DNA from: a bacterium
GTDB lineage: Bacteria > Omnitrophota > Gorgyraeia > Gygaellales > UBA12090
Assembly: GCA_004299495.1 (NCBI GenBank)
Contig: SCPY01000151.1
Coordinates: 1-16,128, forward strand
Length of the DNA: 16,128 nucleotides
Direction of reading: 5' to 3'
Below the pieces are notes generated by a model, which did not search any database, was not told where the DNA came from, and saw nothing but the letters and a program-made list of their open reading frames with translations. The position numbers and the translations under genes were made by a program. Shown here piece by piece: positions 7,299 through 13,311 of this stretch; position 1 is the first letter of the stretch, and every line of letters begins with the position of its first letter.

Positions 7299-8288
7299 AT
7301 GAAGCCCACTACCCTCGTTTTAACCCATAGAGATATTAAACAGCTTTTATCCATGAAAGACGCGCTTAAGGCTGTAGAAGGGGCTTTCAGGGCGCAGGGG
7401 GCAGGGCATACCCAGATGCCGGCCAAAATCTACCTTAAACTGCATCAATATAACGGGGACCTGAGGGCAATGCCAGCTTTTATAGAAACTACCAACGCCT
7501 GCGGGATAAAATGGGTAAGCGTCTATCCTGAAAATAGAAAAAAAGGCCTTTCCACAGTTATTGCCGCCATAATTCTGAATGACGCAAGAAGCGGCTTTCC
7601 GCTCGCCATTATGGACGGAACGTACATTACCCGAATGCGCACCGGAGCCGCGGGAGGAATAGCGGCAAAATATTTAGCGCGTAAGGGCGCTAAGGCCGCG
7701 GCTATGGTTGGCTGCGGCAGCCAGGCAGGGCCGCAGCTTGCAGCGTTAAGTGAGTATTTTGGCCTTGATTTAGTAAAGGTTTGGGGATACGGGAAAAAAG
7801 AGGCGGATAATTTTATCAAGAGTATGGGAGCTCTTAATGTAAAAATGACTGCCTGTGAAACCGTTAAAGATTGCGTAAGGGGCGCTGATATTGTGGTAAC
7901 AACCACGCCAAGCCGAAAACCCCTGGTGCGGCTTAAATGGCTTAAGAAAGGGGCGCATATAAACGCGATTGGCGCGGACGCAAAAGGCAAGGAGGAGCTT
8001 GAGCCGGCCATTCTTAAGCAGGCAAAAGTGGTTATTGACGATTGGTCTCAGGCGCCGTATTCAGGTGAAATAAACGTCCCCTGGTCAAAGGGTATTTTGA
8101 CTAAAAAGGACATTCGGGCTACTTTAGGCGAAGTTGTCCATAATAGGCTGAAAATACGCGCTCACCCTGACGAAATTACTGTTTTTGACTCTACCGGCCT
8201 GGCAATCCAGGATGTATCCGTTGCCCAGTATGTATATCAAAAGGCCTTAAATAAAGGCTTAGGTAAGCCGATAAGCCTTATTGGTTAA
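7299..8288 (+). CDS. ornithine cyclodeaminase/mu-crystallin family NAD(P)-dependent protein
   Basis: A 329-residue cytoplasmic protein of the ornithine cyclodeaminase/alanine dehydrogenase/mu-crystallin family. Key features: MPAKIYLKL (40-48), GIKWVSVYPEN with the conserved Lys71, GTYITRMRTGAAGGIAAKYL (107-126, start of the Rossmann region), the dinucleotide-binding VGCGSQA (137-143, GxGxxA), TTTPSRKPLV and the C-terminal VFDSTGLAIQDV. Members include ornithine cyclodeaminase, archaeal-type alanine dehydrogenase, and imine reductases in siderophore or opine pathways; the sequence alone does not decide among them. It lies 14 bases after the AsmA-like gene without a promoter of its own that I can see, so it is probably the last gene of the operon. 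The terminator at 8545-8573 is the first convincing stop signal downstream. Confidence 0.9.
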   Translation: MKPTTLVLTHRDIKQLLSMKDALKAVEGAFRAQGAGHTQMPAKIYLKLHQYNGDLRAMPAFIETTNACGIKWVSVYPENRKKGLSTVIAAIILNDARSGFPLAIMDGTYITRMRTGAAGGIAAKYLARKGAKAAAMVGCGSQAGPQLAALSEYFGLDLVKVWGYGKKEADNFIKSMGALNVKMTACETVKDCVRGADIVVTTTPSRKPLVRLKWLKKGAHINAIGADAKGKEELEPAILKQAKVVIDDWSQAPYSGEINVPWSKGILTKKDIRATLGEVVHNRLKIRAHPDEITVFDSTGLAIQDVSVAQYVYQKALNKGLGKPISLIG

Positions 8289-8544
8289 AGAAATATTCCT
8301 TCCGGAGAAGGCCTGTCCTAAGTATTATCCAATCCTAAAATCCTAATAAACTGACTGAAAAAGGCATTTTTCGCCTGTCTATGCAGTTGTAATAGTATAA
8401 AAGTAAATCCCGGTAAGCAGCAAACCACTTATTAACAGATAAATCACAAAATAGCCTAACTCATTATAAAACAAAAGGTAACCGGGGTATCTTCATATAT
8501 GCTGTAGTTAACATAAGATATATTATAGGAAGTTGAGCAATCCA

Positions 8545-8573
8545 AAAATAACCCTGTTTATAAGGGTTATTTT
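8545..8573. terminator. bidirectional intrinsic terminator
   Basis: An 11-bp perfect stem (AAAATAACCCT, 8545-8555, pairing with AGGGTTATTTT, 8563-8573) around a 7-base loop. The T-run lies at the 3' side on both strands (TTTT on plus, TTTTT on minus), so it can end both the plus-strand operon and the minus-strand AbiE transcript, whose stop codon is 5 bases away. The rest of the 8289-8577 gap is AT-rich, with no supported gene or RNA. Confidence 0.75.
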
Positions 8574-8577
8574 GCTT

Positions 8578-9381
8578 TCAGTATATTGCCTCTATGCTGC
8601 TTTTAATCAACTTAGGGTCAAAGAGGCGCAGTTCGCTTTTATCTTCAAGGAAACGTTCTACATCCTTCCGTGCCTCTTGAAAATTAACTCTTTCTATGTT
8701 TTTTAGCAGGAATTCCTTAAAATTGCTTTCATTAATATCCGGATTTTTGCCTTGTGTCTGGGCAATGGCGTTATTTAATAAGGTAAAATTCGGTTTTACC
8801 TTATTACCCATATACCAAATAAAATCATAATAATCCCTGCCCTTTAAGTAGGTTCGATAAAAACAAGCGTGTAATTTGGTAGCAAACATTGATGAAAGGT
8901 CAAAATGAGCCACGCTGAAAACATACGACCTTTGAATAATGCGGGTTTGGACATGCCCTCCTTCGGGAGGATTCGTGTCGATTTCCAATTTGATGGAAAG
9001 TTTATGGCTTTCAAGCGTGGAAAGGCCAATTGCTTTCAAGATTCCGGAGAATTTAAGCATAGCGCTATGAGCGGTTCTTTCGGATTTGGGCTTTGATTCC
9101 GCCTTTAGGCCTGCCAAGGCAAGAGCTTTAAGTAAAGTATCATTCAGCCGGTGAAAGGAATATTTTTCTTTCTTCACCAGAGAAAAATCAAGGTCTTCGG
9201 AAAAACGCCTCACGCCAAAAACTACCCTTAACGCTGTGCCGCCGGTAAAAGCCAGATTATTAAAGAACCTATGCTCATCAAGAATCTTTAGGCAGAGAAG
9301 CTGAATAAGTTCACGGCAGCGGTTAAGCTTTTCCTCATCCGGCATATTTTTGGTTAGCTGTTGTTTGATAAGCTCGATCAT
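8578..9381 (-). CDS. abiEii: AbiEii-family nucleotidyltransferase toxin
   Basis: A 267-residue protein of the AbiEii/AbiGii (MenT-like) toxin family, the toxin of type IV AbiE toxin-antitoxin and phage abortive-infection systems. Its polymerase-beta-like nucleotidyltransferase motifs are intact: FTGGTALR (45-52) with RRFSEDLDFSL (58-68, acidic D63 and D65), KLEIDTNPPEG (131-141), and ATKLHACFYR...GRDYYDFIW (167-189) with K169, R182, D183 and D186. Related MenT toxins transfer nucleotides to tRNA acceptor ends; whether this one does is unknown. It overlaps the antitoxin gene by 4 bases (ATGA), and a strong GGAGAAGGA ribosome binding site just before the ATG supports the start. All catalytic residues I can identify are present, so it is probably active. 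The order antitoxin-toxin and shared promoter match characterised abiE operons. Confidence 0.9.
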   Translation of the reverse strand: MIELIKQQLTKNMPDEEKLNRCRELIQLLCLKILDEHRFFNNLAFTGGTALRVVFGVRRFSEDLDFSLVKKEKYSFHRLNDTLLKALALAGLKAESKPKSERTAHSAMLKFSGILKAIGLSTLESHKLSIKLEIDTNPPEGGHVQTRIIQRSYVFSVAHFDLSSMFATKLHACFYRTYLKGRDYYDFIWYMGNKVKPNFTLLNNAIAQTQGKNPDINESNFKEFLLKNIERVNFQEARKDVERFLEDKSELRLFDPKLIKSSIEAIY

Positions 9382-10016
9382 TCCTTCTCCTCTTTAACGA
9401 ACGCGCAGAATTCTACGGCAACCGCCTCAAGGCGGTTATTTTTGAAAAGGCGAGCCCAAGAGAGAACTTTTCCAGGCTTAAGCCCTTCAATGTTCTGAAA
9501 TCGATACGATTCCCTAAAAGCCGCCTTGGCCTTGGTTTTGAACTTGCGCAGGTTGAGGTATAGAAAATCAACCACGGCCTTTTCAGGTTCGGCAATCAGG
9601 CACTCTAAGCCGGCCTCATCTTTATAAGAGCGATACCCCCTGAAAGCTTCAGGCTTAACACGCTGATAAACAAACCTGCCGAACGAATTAGTAAAACGGC
9701 TGGTTTTTTTGGTGCTCACCGAAGTAACATCCGCCACTGACTCCGGGATAAGGCCGTAATAACCAAGCGCCGATTCCAGGCTCACGTAAGACGGCCATAA
9801 AAGCTGATTTGCCAGAAAAAACCTGCTGGGATTAATTTTCCGGTCTTCTTTGTTTAACGCGTAGATACCGCGCTTAAGCTGGATAATAAGCCCCTTCCTT
9901 TGCCAGCGCGTAAGCTGGTTACGCATGGCTTGAGGATCCCTCATAAGCGCCATCACCACCCTGGCAGAAACAAGCGGCATTCCGCGAAACTTTTCTTTAA
10001 ATTCGGTAAAGTTCAT
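9378..10016 (-). CDS. abiEi: AbiEi-family antitoxin, transcriptional repressor
   Basis: A 212-residue antitoxin. The N-terminal winged helix-turn-helix (about 1-55: FTEFKEKFRGMPLVSARVVM...LTRWQRKGLIIQLKRGIYAL) is followed by the AbiEi-type domain with the characteristic FFLANQLLWPSYVSLESALGYYGLIPE (about 65-91) and LECLIAEPEKAVVDFLYL (about 135-152). In the studied AbiE systems this protein neutralises AbiEii without binding it (type IV) and represses its own operon by binding inverted repeats near the promoter. Here a near-consensus promoter (10059-10087) and a perfect inverted repeat in the leader (10030-10047) fit that model. It lies 81 bases from the inverted repeat of the RAYT element, so the module and transposon sit side by side. 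Confidence 0.88.
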   Translation of the reverse strand: MNFTEFKEKFRGMPLVSARVVMALMRDPQAMRNQLTRWQRKGLIIQLKRGIYALNKEDRKINPSRFFLANQLLWPSYVSLESALGYYGLIPESVADVTSVSTKKTSRFTNSFGRFVYQRVKPEAFRGYRSYKDEAGLECLIAEPEKAVVDFLYLNLRKFKTKAKAAFRESYRFQNIEGLKPGKVLSWARLFKNNRLEAVAVEFCAFVKEEKE

Positions 10017-10029
10017 ATAGTTTCTCTAT

Positions 10030-10047
10030 ATAATCAAAAATGATTAT
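10030..10047. promoter_or_regulatory. inverted repeat, candidate AbiEi operator
   Basis: ATAATCA-AAAA-TGATTAT, a perfect 7-4-7 inverted repeat, lies about 5-22 bases downstream of the predicted abiEi transcription start and 14 bases before its ATG. AbiEi proteins are known to autoregulate through inverted repeats, so this is the best operator candidate. It could also form a weak AT-only RNA hairpin. Confidence 0.5.
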
Positions 10048-10058
10048 TTACAGAAATA

Positions 10059-10087
10059 AGTATACCTTATTAAAACAAAATTGTCAA
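10059..10087 (-). promoter_or_regulatory. abiE operon promoter
   Basis: On the minus strand a perfect -35 TTGACA (10082-10087) and a -10 TATACT (10059-10064, one mismatch) are separated by 17 bases. The predicted start near 10052 gives a 36-base leader carrying the inverted repeat. Confidence 0.75.
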
Positions 10088-10097
10088 GTAAAGAGTA

Positions 10098-10126
10098 TTG
10101 GTGTCAGTTCTTGACATAGGACATAT
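10098..10126 (+). repeat. left terminal inverted repeat of the RAYT element
   Basis: Begins TTGGTGTCAGTTCTTGACAT and ends AGGACATAT. It differs from the right copy at one base (G against A in the AGGACAT/AAGACAT part). The last codons and stop of the transposase (MSYVKN then TGA) are read from its minus strand, so coding sequence and transposon end coincide. Confidence 0.85.
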
Positions 10127-11117
10127 CTTTTTGTTCTTGCGCCTCCGGCTGGGAAAGGATGTTAGCTAAATTTATTACATCCTGCTTTAACTCTCCCTGT
10201 TTCTTTAATTCGATTTCTATGCGAGTGAACATCTTGCTTATTGCTGCCGCCGTAACGCTGCTATTTAGAAAATTCCTTATCTGCTCAAGTCCGCTATCGG
10301 TATATTTCCTGGAAAGATACACGAATAATTTCCTTACCCGGTTATCCTTGCCCCCCTTTTTCATTAGGGCATCTAAATCGGTATTATAGTATTTCAGGAC
10401 CAGCTCGGCTATTTCGCTTAGGCTTTTGCCGGAACGTAAAGCCTTTGAACGGGAAATATCCTCAGGGATATCCATTTTACTCAGAAAATTATCCTTTATT
10501 TTATTAATAAATTCGGTAGAGCCCAGAATCGTGTTGGCGTAGGCGTCTTTTAGCGGATCATTTCTGCTAGATATTCCCCTGTATACAAATTTTTTGTATT
10601 CTTCCCGCGCATCTTTTTTATTGTTTCCGAATTGGCTGAGGATAAATTCCGCATTAAGCCCAAAAGGCGCCTGCTTATCGGAGAAATAATAATTCACGCT
10701 GCTGTATTTATGTTCTTCAGGGGTTTTTGCGATCTTGGCCCTTACCGGATTAAGGTGTATATAGCGGCTCAGCTCCAGTAAATAACTTTCCTTATCCACA
10801 AGAATTGCTTTGTATCTGCCTTGGAATAAATGGCCGCTTCTTTTGCGGCGCCGGTTAAAATAGATAGTGTACGCTCCGTTTAGGTCGCGCATAAGCCGCG
10901 ATAGGTTCGGCTGGGGCGTTTCAATGAGCAAATGATAATGATTTTTCATGACGCAGTAGCAATAAACTATTGGTTTATAGCGCAGCACGACTTGTTCAAA
11001 GTAGGATAAAAATTTATCATAATCCGCGCCATCAATAAAAATATCCTTGCGTTCATTTCCGCGGGAAGTGATATGATAAAGGGCGTTTTCAAACTCTAAT
11101 CTTAAAGGACGTGCCAT
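10104..11117 (-). CDS. REP-associated tyrosine transposase (Y1/HUH) with DnaA-like C-terminal domain
   Basis: A Y1-type single-strand transposase of about 337 residues starting MARPLRLEFENALYHITSRG, the standard N-terminus of the family. Catalytic features: the HUH-like NHYHLLIE, the following YTIYFNRRRKRSGHLFQGRY with the candidate nucleophilic tyrosine, and ELSRYIHLNPVRA. Beyond the roughly 180-residue catalytic domain is a C-terminal region with LSEIAELVLKYYNTDLDAL, VRKLFVYLSRKYT and LEQIRNFL, which resembles the DNA-binding domain IV of DnaA. An in-frame ATG at 11165 would add 16 residues not typical of the family, but the predicted promoter start (near 11167) lies right beside it, so the longer leaderless form cannot be excluded. 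No frameshift is seen, so the gene may be functional. Confidence 0.88.
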   Translation of the reverse strand: MARPLRLEFENALYHITSRGNERKDIFIDGADYDKFLSYFEQVVLRYKPIVYCYCVMKNHYHLLIETPQPNLSRLMRDLNGAYTIYFNRRRKRSGHLFQGRYKAILVDKESYLLELSRYIHLNPVRAKIAKTPEEHKYSSVNYYFSDKQAPFGLNAEFILSQFGNNKKDAREEYKKFVYRGISSRNDPLKDAYANTILGSTEFINKIKDNFLSKMDIPEDISRSKALRSGKSLSEIAELVLKYYNTDLDALMKKGGKDNRVRKLFVYLSRKYTDSGLEQIRNFLNSSVTAAAISKMFTRIEIELKKQGELKQDVINLANILSQPEAQEQKDMSYVKN

Positions 11118-11173
11118 ATCTAACTTAGTAGTATTAGTAAAGCTTCGTCTTGATTTAGAATACAAGTCTCTGA

Positions 11174-11202
11174 ATTCTACTATATTATATGTCTTATGTC
11201 AA
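11174..11202 (-). promoter_or_regulatory. transposase promoter with -35 inside the terminal repeat
   Basis: Minus-strand TTGACA (11197-11202), which is part of the right inverted repeat, and TAGAAT (11174-11179) are 17 bases apart. The predicted start is near 11167. The left repeat carries the same TTGACA pointing rightward into the element but lacks an obvious -10. Confidence 0.55.
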
Positions 11203-11215
11203 GAACTGACACCAA
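11187..11215 (-). repeat. right terminal inverted repeat of the RAYT element
   Basis: Reverse complement of the left repeat with one mismatch over 29 bases. It contains the hairpin-forming TGTCA/TGACA palindrome and supplies the -35 hexamer for the transposase. It ends only 8 bases before the -35 of the rpoN promoter. Confidence 0.85.
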
Positions 11216-11222
11216 ATACGGG

Positions 11223-11250
11223 TTGAAAAATGGGATTTTTGTGGTATACT
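11223..11250 (+). promoter_or_regulatory. rpoN promoter, probably leaderless
   Basis: TTGAAA (11223-11228), 16-base spacer, TATACT (11245-11250). The predicted start coincides with the ATG at 11257. The promoter begins 8 bases after the RAYT right end, so sequence upstream of -35 is transposon-derived. Confidence 0.6.
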
Positions 11251-11256
11251 TATAAT

Positions 11257-12585
11257 ATGCAAATAAGCCAAAGAACTGAGTTAAGGCGGCTTTTAGTGCC
11301 TCAGTTAAGGCAATCGCTTAAGATTTTGGCTCTGTCCAGCCTGGACCTTAAGGCGGCAATGAGCGCTGAGCTGGAAAGCAACCCCTTTCTTGAAGAATCC
11401 CAACCCCTGAATCCGTCAAAAAACTCTGAATCCTCCCCCCTATCGCCAAAACCTAAGGATTATAAGGCCCCTGATTTGGAATTCCGCGCCAGCCTGCTCA
11501 CAAAAAAGCCGTCTTTGCAGGATGTTTTGCTTAGGCAATTGGGGATGTTTGCCGAAAGCGGCGAGGCGCTGCTTATCGGCCAGGAAATTATCGGCAACAT
11601 TGATGAAAACGGCTACCTGAAGGCCGGCATAGATGAAATTGCCGCCCTCTTGGGCCTTAGCGCGGAAAAGGTAGAATCAGCCCTAAAATTAATTCAGCAG
11701 TTTGAGCCGGCAGGTGTCGGGGCGAGGACGGTCTCGGAGTGCCTGACGATTCAGCTGGAATTGGCAGGCGACAAGGACCCCCTGGTAAGAAAAATCGCGG
11801 AAAACCACCTTGAGGATGTGGCCAGGAAAAATTACAGCCGTATCGCGGGGTGCCTGAAGGAACCATTGGAAGCGATTGAGCCGCTGGTAAAAAGGATATT
11901 GAGGCTTGACCCCAAGCCGGGGCGCAATTATTCCACGGATGAGGCCCAAACGGTTGTCCCGGATATTGTTATTGCCAATAAAGATGAAAATATAGAAATC
12001 TTCATCAATAATGAGGACCTTTCCATTTTATCGCTAAACAAAACCTATTCAGATATGCTTAAAAGTAAGGAGATTAACCCGCAGACAAAAGAGTTTTTAA
12101 AAGATAAATACCGCCAGGCGGTTGATTTATTGAGGGCTGTTTCCAGGAGGCAGAAAACATTGCGCAGGATTGTAGAGTCCGTGGCCGAGACTCAGGCGGA
12201 CGCGCTTAAAAGCGGGGATTTGTCCGCGCTTAAGCCGATTACTTTTAAGGATGTCGCCTTGGCGCTGCGCCTGAACGAATCTACCGTCTGCAGGGCGGTG
12301 ATGAATAAGTATGTGGAGCTGCCCCACTACGGCGTGGTTGCCTTAAAGGATTTCTTTACCAGCCATATCCATAATCAAGACGGGCAGTCTGTCTCTTCGA
12401 GCCACGCGAAAAGGCTGATAAAAGAGCTTATTGAGCGGGAAGATAGGAAACATCCCTTAAGCGACCGGGATATTTCCTGTATCCTTCTTAAGGAAAATAA
12501 TTTAAAGGTCTCAAGGCGTACCGTCACGAAATACCGCGAAGAATTCGGCGTGCTTTCTTCGGTTTACAGGCGGGTTAGGGATTGA
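11257..12585 (+). CDS. rpoN: RNA polymerase sigma-54 factor
   Basis: Sigma-54 of about 442 residues. Region I is the glutamine/leucine-rich MQISQRTELRRLLVPQLRQS...SLKILALSSLDLKAAMSAELESNPFLEE (1-47), needed for response to AAA+ activators. A short acidic/proline-rich linker follows, then the core-binding region (about 80-230: LLIGQEIIGNIDENGYL, FEPAGVGARTVSECL, LDPKPGRNY), the helix-turn-helix (ITFKDVALALRLNESTVCRAVMNKY) and the RpoN box SRRTVTKYRE (419-428, consensus ARRTVAKYRE) that reads the -24 element. I chose ATG 11257 because it gives the normal family start and matches the promoter position; ATG 11230 would add nine atypical residues encoded within the promoter. The last codons are covered by the left copy of a 21-bp direct repeat. 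It is convergent with the NtrC-type regulator operon. Confidence 0.95.
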   Translation: MQISQRTELRRLLVPQLRQSLKILALSSLDLKAAMSAELESNPFLEESQPLNPSKNSESSPLSPKPKDYKAPDLEFRASLLTKKPSLQDVLLRQLGMFAESGEALLIGQEIIGNIDENGYLKAGIDEIAALLGLSAEKVESALKLIQQFEPAGVGARTVSECLTIQLELAGDKDPLVRKIAENHLEDVARKNYSRIAGCLKEPLEAIEPLVKRILRLDPKPGRNYSTDEAQTVVPDIVIANKDENIEIFINNEDLSILSLNKTYSDMLKSKEINPQTKEFLKDKYRQAVDLLRAVSRRQKTLRRIVESVAETQADALKSGDLSALKPITFKDVALALRLNESTVCRAVMNKYVELPHYGVVALKDFFTSHIHNQDGQSVSSSHAKRLIKELIEREDRKHPLSDRDISCILLKENNLKVSRRTVTKYREEFGVLSSVYRRVRD

Positions 12586-12588
12586 TGG
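12568..12588 (+). repeat. 21-bp direct repeat, left copy (3' end of rpoN)
   Basis: Identical over 21 bases to 13291-13311 (begins AGGCGGGTTAG, ends GATTGATGG). It encodes the last five codons and stop of rpoN. Flanking bases differ, so the identity is limited to this block. Confidence 0.9.
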
Positions 12589-12594
12589 TGTCAG
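12586..12594 (+). repeat. fragment matching the start of the RAYT terminal repeat
   Basis: TGGTGTCAG is identical to the first part of the RAYT terminal repeat. The continuation (GTTCTTG...) is found 670 bases away at 13264-13282 in the same orientation. Short, so meaningful mainly in combination with the right fragment. Confidence 0.45.
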
Positions 12595-12604
12595 CTTAAT
12601 CTTG

Positions 12605-12952
12605 CTATTTGCCGGACTGATTACGTAAAATATTGTTAATTTCCTTTTTCAATTCCGGAATCCTGACTTTTAGGACCTGCCAAACACGGTCAATATCAAC
12701 TCCGAAATATTCATGTATCAGTATATCTCTCATTCCGGCAATACGTTTCCATTCTATTGAAACATACTTCCTGCGAACCGCGGCAGGGACATGCTTTGCC
12801 GCTTCGCCAATAATTTCAAGATTCCTAATCACGCTGTCCTGAATAATCTTAGTCCTGGTAAACTTTTCTTTAGAGCATTCCTTTGTGAACTCTTCAATGT
12901 TCTTAATGGCGTCAATAATATGAAGCAGGTAGGCGTTGTATCCGTTTTTCAT
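12605..12952 (-). CDS. hepT: HepT-like HEPN ribonuclease toxin (DUF86)
   Basis: A 115-residue all-helical HEPN protein. The catalytic RNase motif RX4HXY is intact as R75-DILI-H80-E-Y82, followed by FGVDIDRVW as in DUF86/HepT. In the characterised HepT/MntA pair the tyrosine of this motif is the residue AMPylated by the antitoxin, which silences the toxin. Other conserved parts are VIRNLEIIGEAAKHVP (41-56) and IEWKRIAGMRD (66-76). It overlaps the antitoxin gene by 4 bases (ATGA) and follows it on the minus strand. The stop lies 19 bases from the rpoN stop on the opposite strand. All active-site residues are present, so it is probably functional. Confidence 0.93.
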   Translation of the reverse strand: MKNGYNAYLLHIIDAIKNIEEFTKECSKEKFTRTKIIQDSVIRNLEIIGEAAKHVPAAVRRKYVSIEWKRIAGMRDILIHEYFGVDIDRVWQVLKVRIPELKKEINNILRNQSGK

Positions 12953-13233
12953 AAATACACCGCCTTTCTGAGCACATCATCGCGAAAATACTTACTCAAG
13001 GAATTGGGCGTGACTACATCTACCTTTTTCTTAAGAAACCGCTCCAAATCCTGCTGCAGCCCAACCTGATCTAATAGATCCGCTTCTGGCTCAAACTCAA
13101 CGAGAAAATCCACATCGCTTCGTTTCTCTGGCTTGCCCGCCGCGTACGAACCAAATAAAGCCAAACGTTTAACCCTGTAAACTTTAAGCAGATTTTTAAA
13201 TTTTTTACTCTGTGATAAACTTCTAATTGTCAT
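12949..13233 (-). CDS. mntA: MntA-like nucleotidyltransferase antitoxin (MNT)
   Basis: A 94-residue minimal nucleotidyltransferase with the signature GSX10DXD: G28-S29, then D40 and D42 (LFGSYAAGKPEKRSDVDFLV), and a third acidic residue D72 in KKVDVVTP. In the known type VII system MntA transfers AMP units to the HepT tyrosine and so neutralises it. Length is normal for the family. A strong AAGGAG ribosome binding site eight bases before the ATG supports the start and stands out against the mostly weak sites of the surrounding genes. It precedes hepT with an ATGA overlap. No clear promoter is visible in the 57 bases between its ATG and the right direct repeat. Confidence 0.92.
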   Translation of the reverse strand: MTIRSLSQSKKFKNLLKVYRVKRLALFGSYAAGKPEKRSDVDFLVEFEPEADLLDQVGLQQDLERFLKKKVDVVTPNSLSKYFRDDVLRKAVYL

Positions 13234-13263
13234 TCACTAAGCTCCTTTTCATACTACTTGCCG

Positions 13264-13282
13264 GTTCTTGGCGTAGGACATA
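13264..13282 (+). repeat. fragment matching the rest of the RAYT terminal repeat
   Basis: GTTCTTGGCGTAGGACATA matches the RAYT left repeat at 17 of 19 positions, in the same orientation as the fragment at 12586-12594. Together the two pieces nearly reconstitute one terminal repeat split by the HEPN-MNT genes. Confidence 0.6.
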
Positions 13283-13290
13283 AGGGAAAT

Positions 13291-13311
13291 AGGCGGGTTA
13301 GGGATTGATGG
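13291..13311 (+). repeat. 21-bp direct repeat, right copy (3' end of the PocR-GAF gene)
   Basis: Second identical copy of 12568-12588. On the minus strand it supplies the final codons (INP) and TAA stop of the PocR-GAF gene. The fact that the same block fits both gene ends indicates that the two genes once shared it. Confidence 0.9.

Larger units (their letters stand above)
10098..11215 (-). mobile_element. RAYT (REP-associated, IS200-like) element with terminal inverted repeats
   Basis: About 1.1 kb bounded by 29-bp inverted repeats (10098-10126 and 11187-11215, 28 of 29 identical) around a single Y1/HUH transposase gene. It sits between the abiE promoter and rpoN. Each terminal repeat contains an internal small palindrome, TGTCA-gttct-TGACA. 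Transposases of this class normally act on short repeat palindromes flanking their own gene. No short direct target duplication is evident at the ends, consistent with HUH single-strand chemistry. Confidence 0.75.
12589..13290 (-). mobile_element. putative inserted HEPN-MNT cassette between 21-bp direct repeats
   Basis: A 702-base segment containing only the two toxin-antitoxin genes and repeat fragments, placed between identical 21-bp copies of the rpoN 3' end. Deleting one repeat copy and the segment restores a tail-to-tail rpoN/PocR-GAF junction in which the two genes overlap by 11 bases. It carries no transposase or integrase, so mobilisation in trans would be required. Confidence 0.6.

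Noticed and set aside
7523..8011. 162-codon minus-strand open frame opposite the ornithine cyclodeaminase-like gene
   Set aside because: It is antisense to a well-supported gene and has low-complexity composition expected from a shadow frame.
8298..8372. Small hairpins after the ornithine cyclodeaminase-like gene (CCTTC-cgga-GAAGG and GAAAAA-ggca-TTTTTC)
   Set aside because: Stems are short and neither is followed by a T-run, so they are not convincing terminators or RNA genes; the 8545-8573 hairpin is much stronger.
11230..11256. Nine-residue N-terminal extension of rpoN from ATG 11230
   Set aside because: These codons are made of the promoter spacer and -10 region, and the resulting MGFLWYTYN is not typical of sigma-54; the ATG at 11257 gives the usual start.
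12609..13264. 7-bp direct repeat TTGCCGG at 12609-12615 and 13258-13264 flanking the HEPN-MNT genes
   Set aside because: It could be read as a short target duplication, but the left copy lies inside the last codons of hepT and a 7-base match over this distance is weak. The 21-bp repeat and the split RAYT repeat explain the boundaries better.
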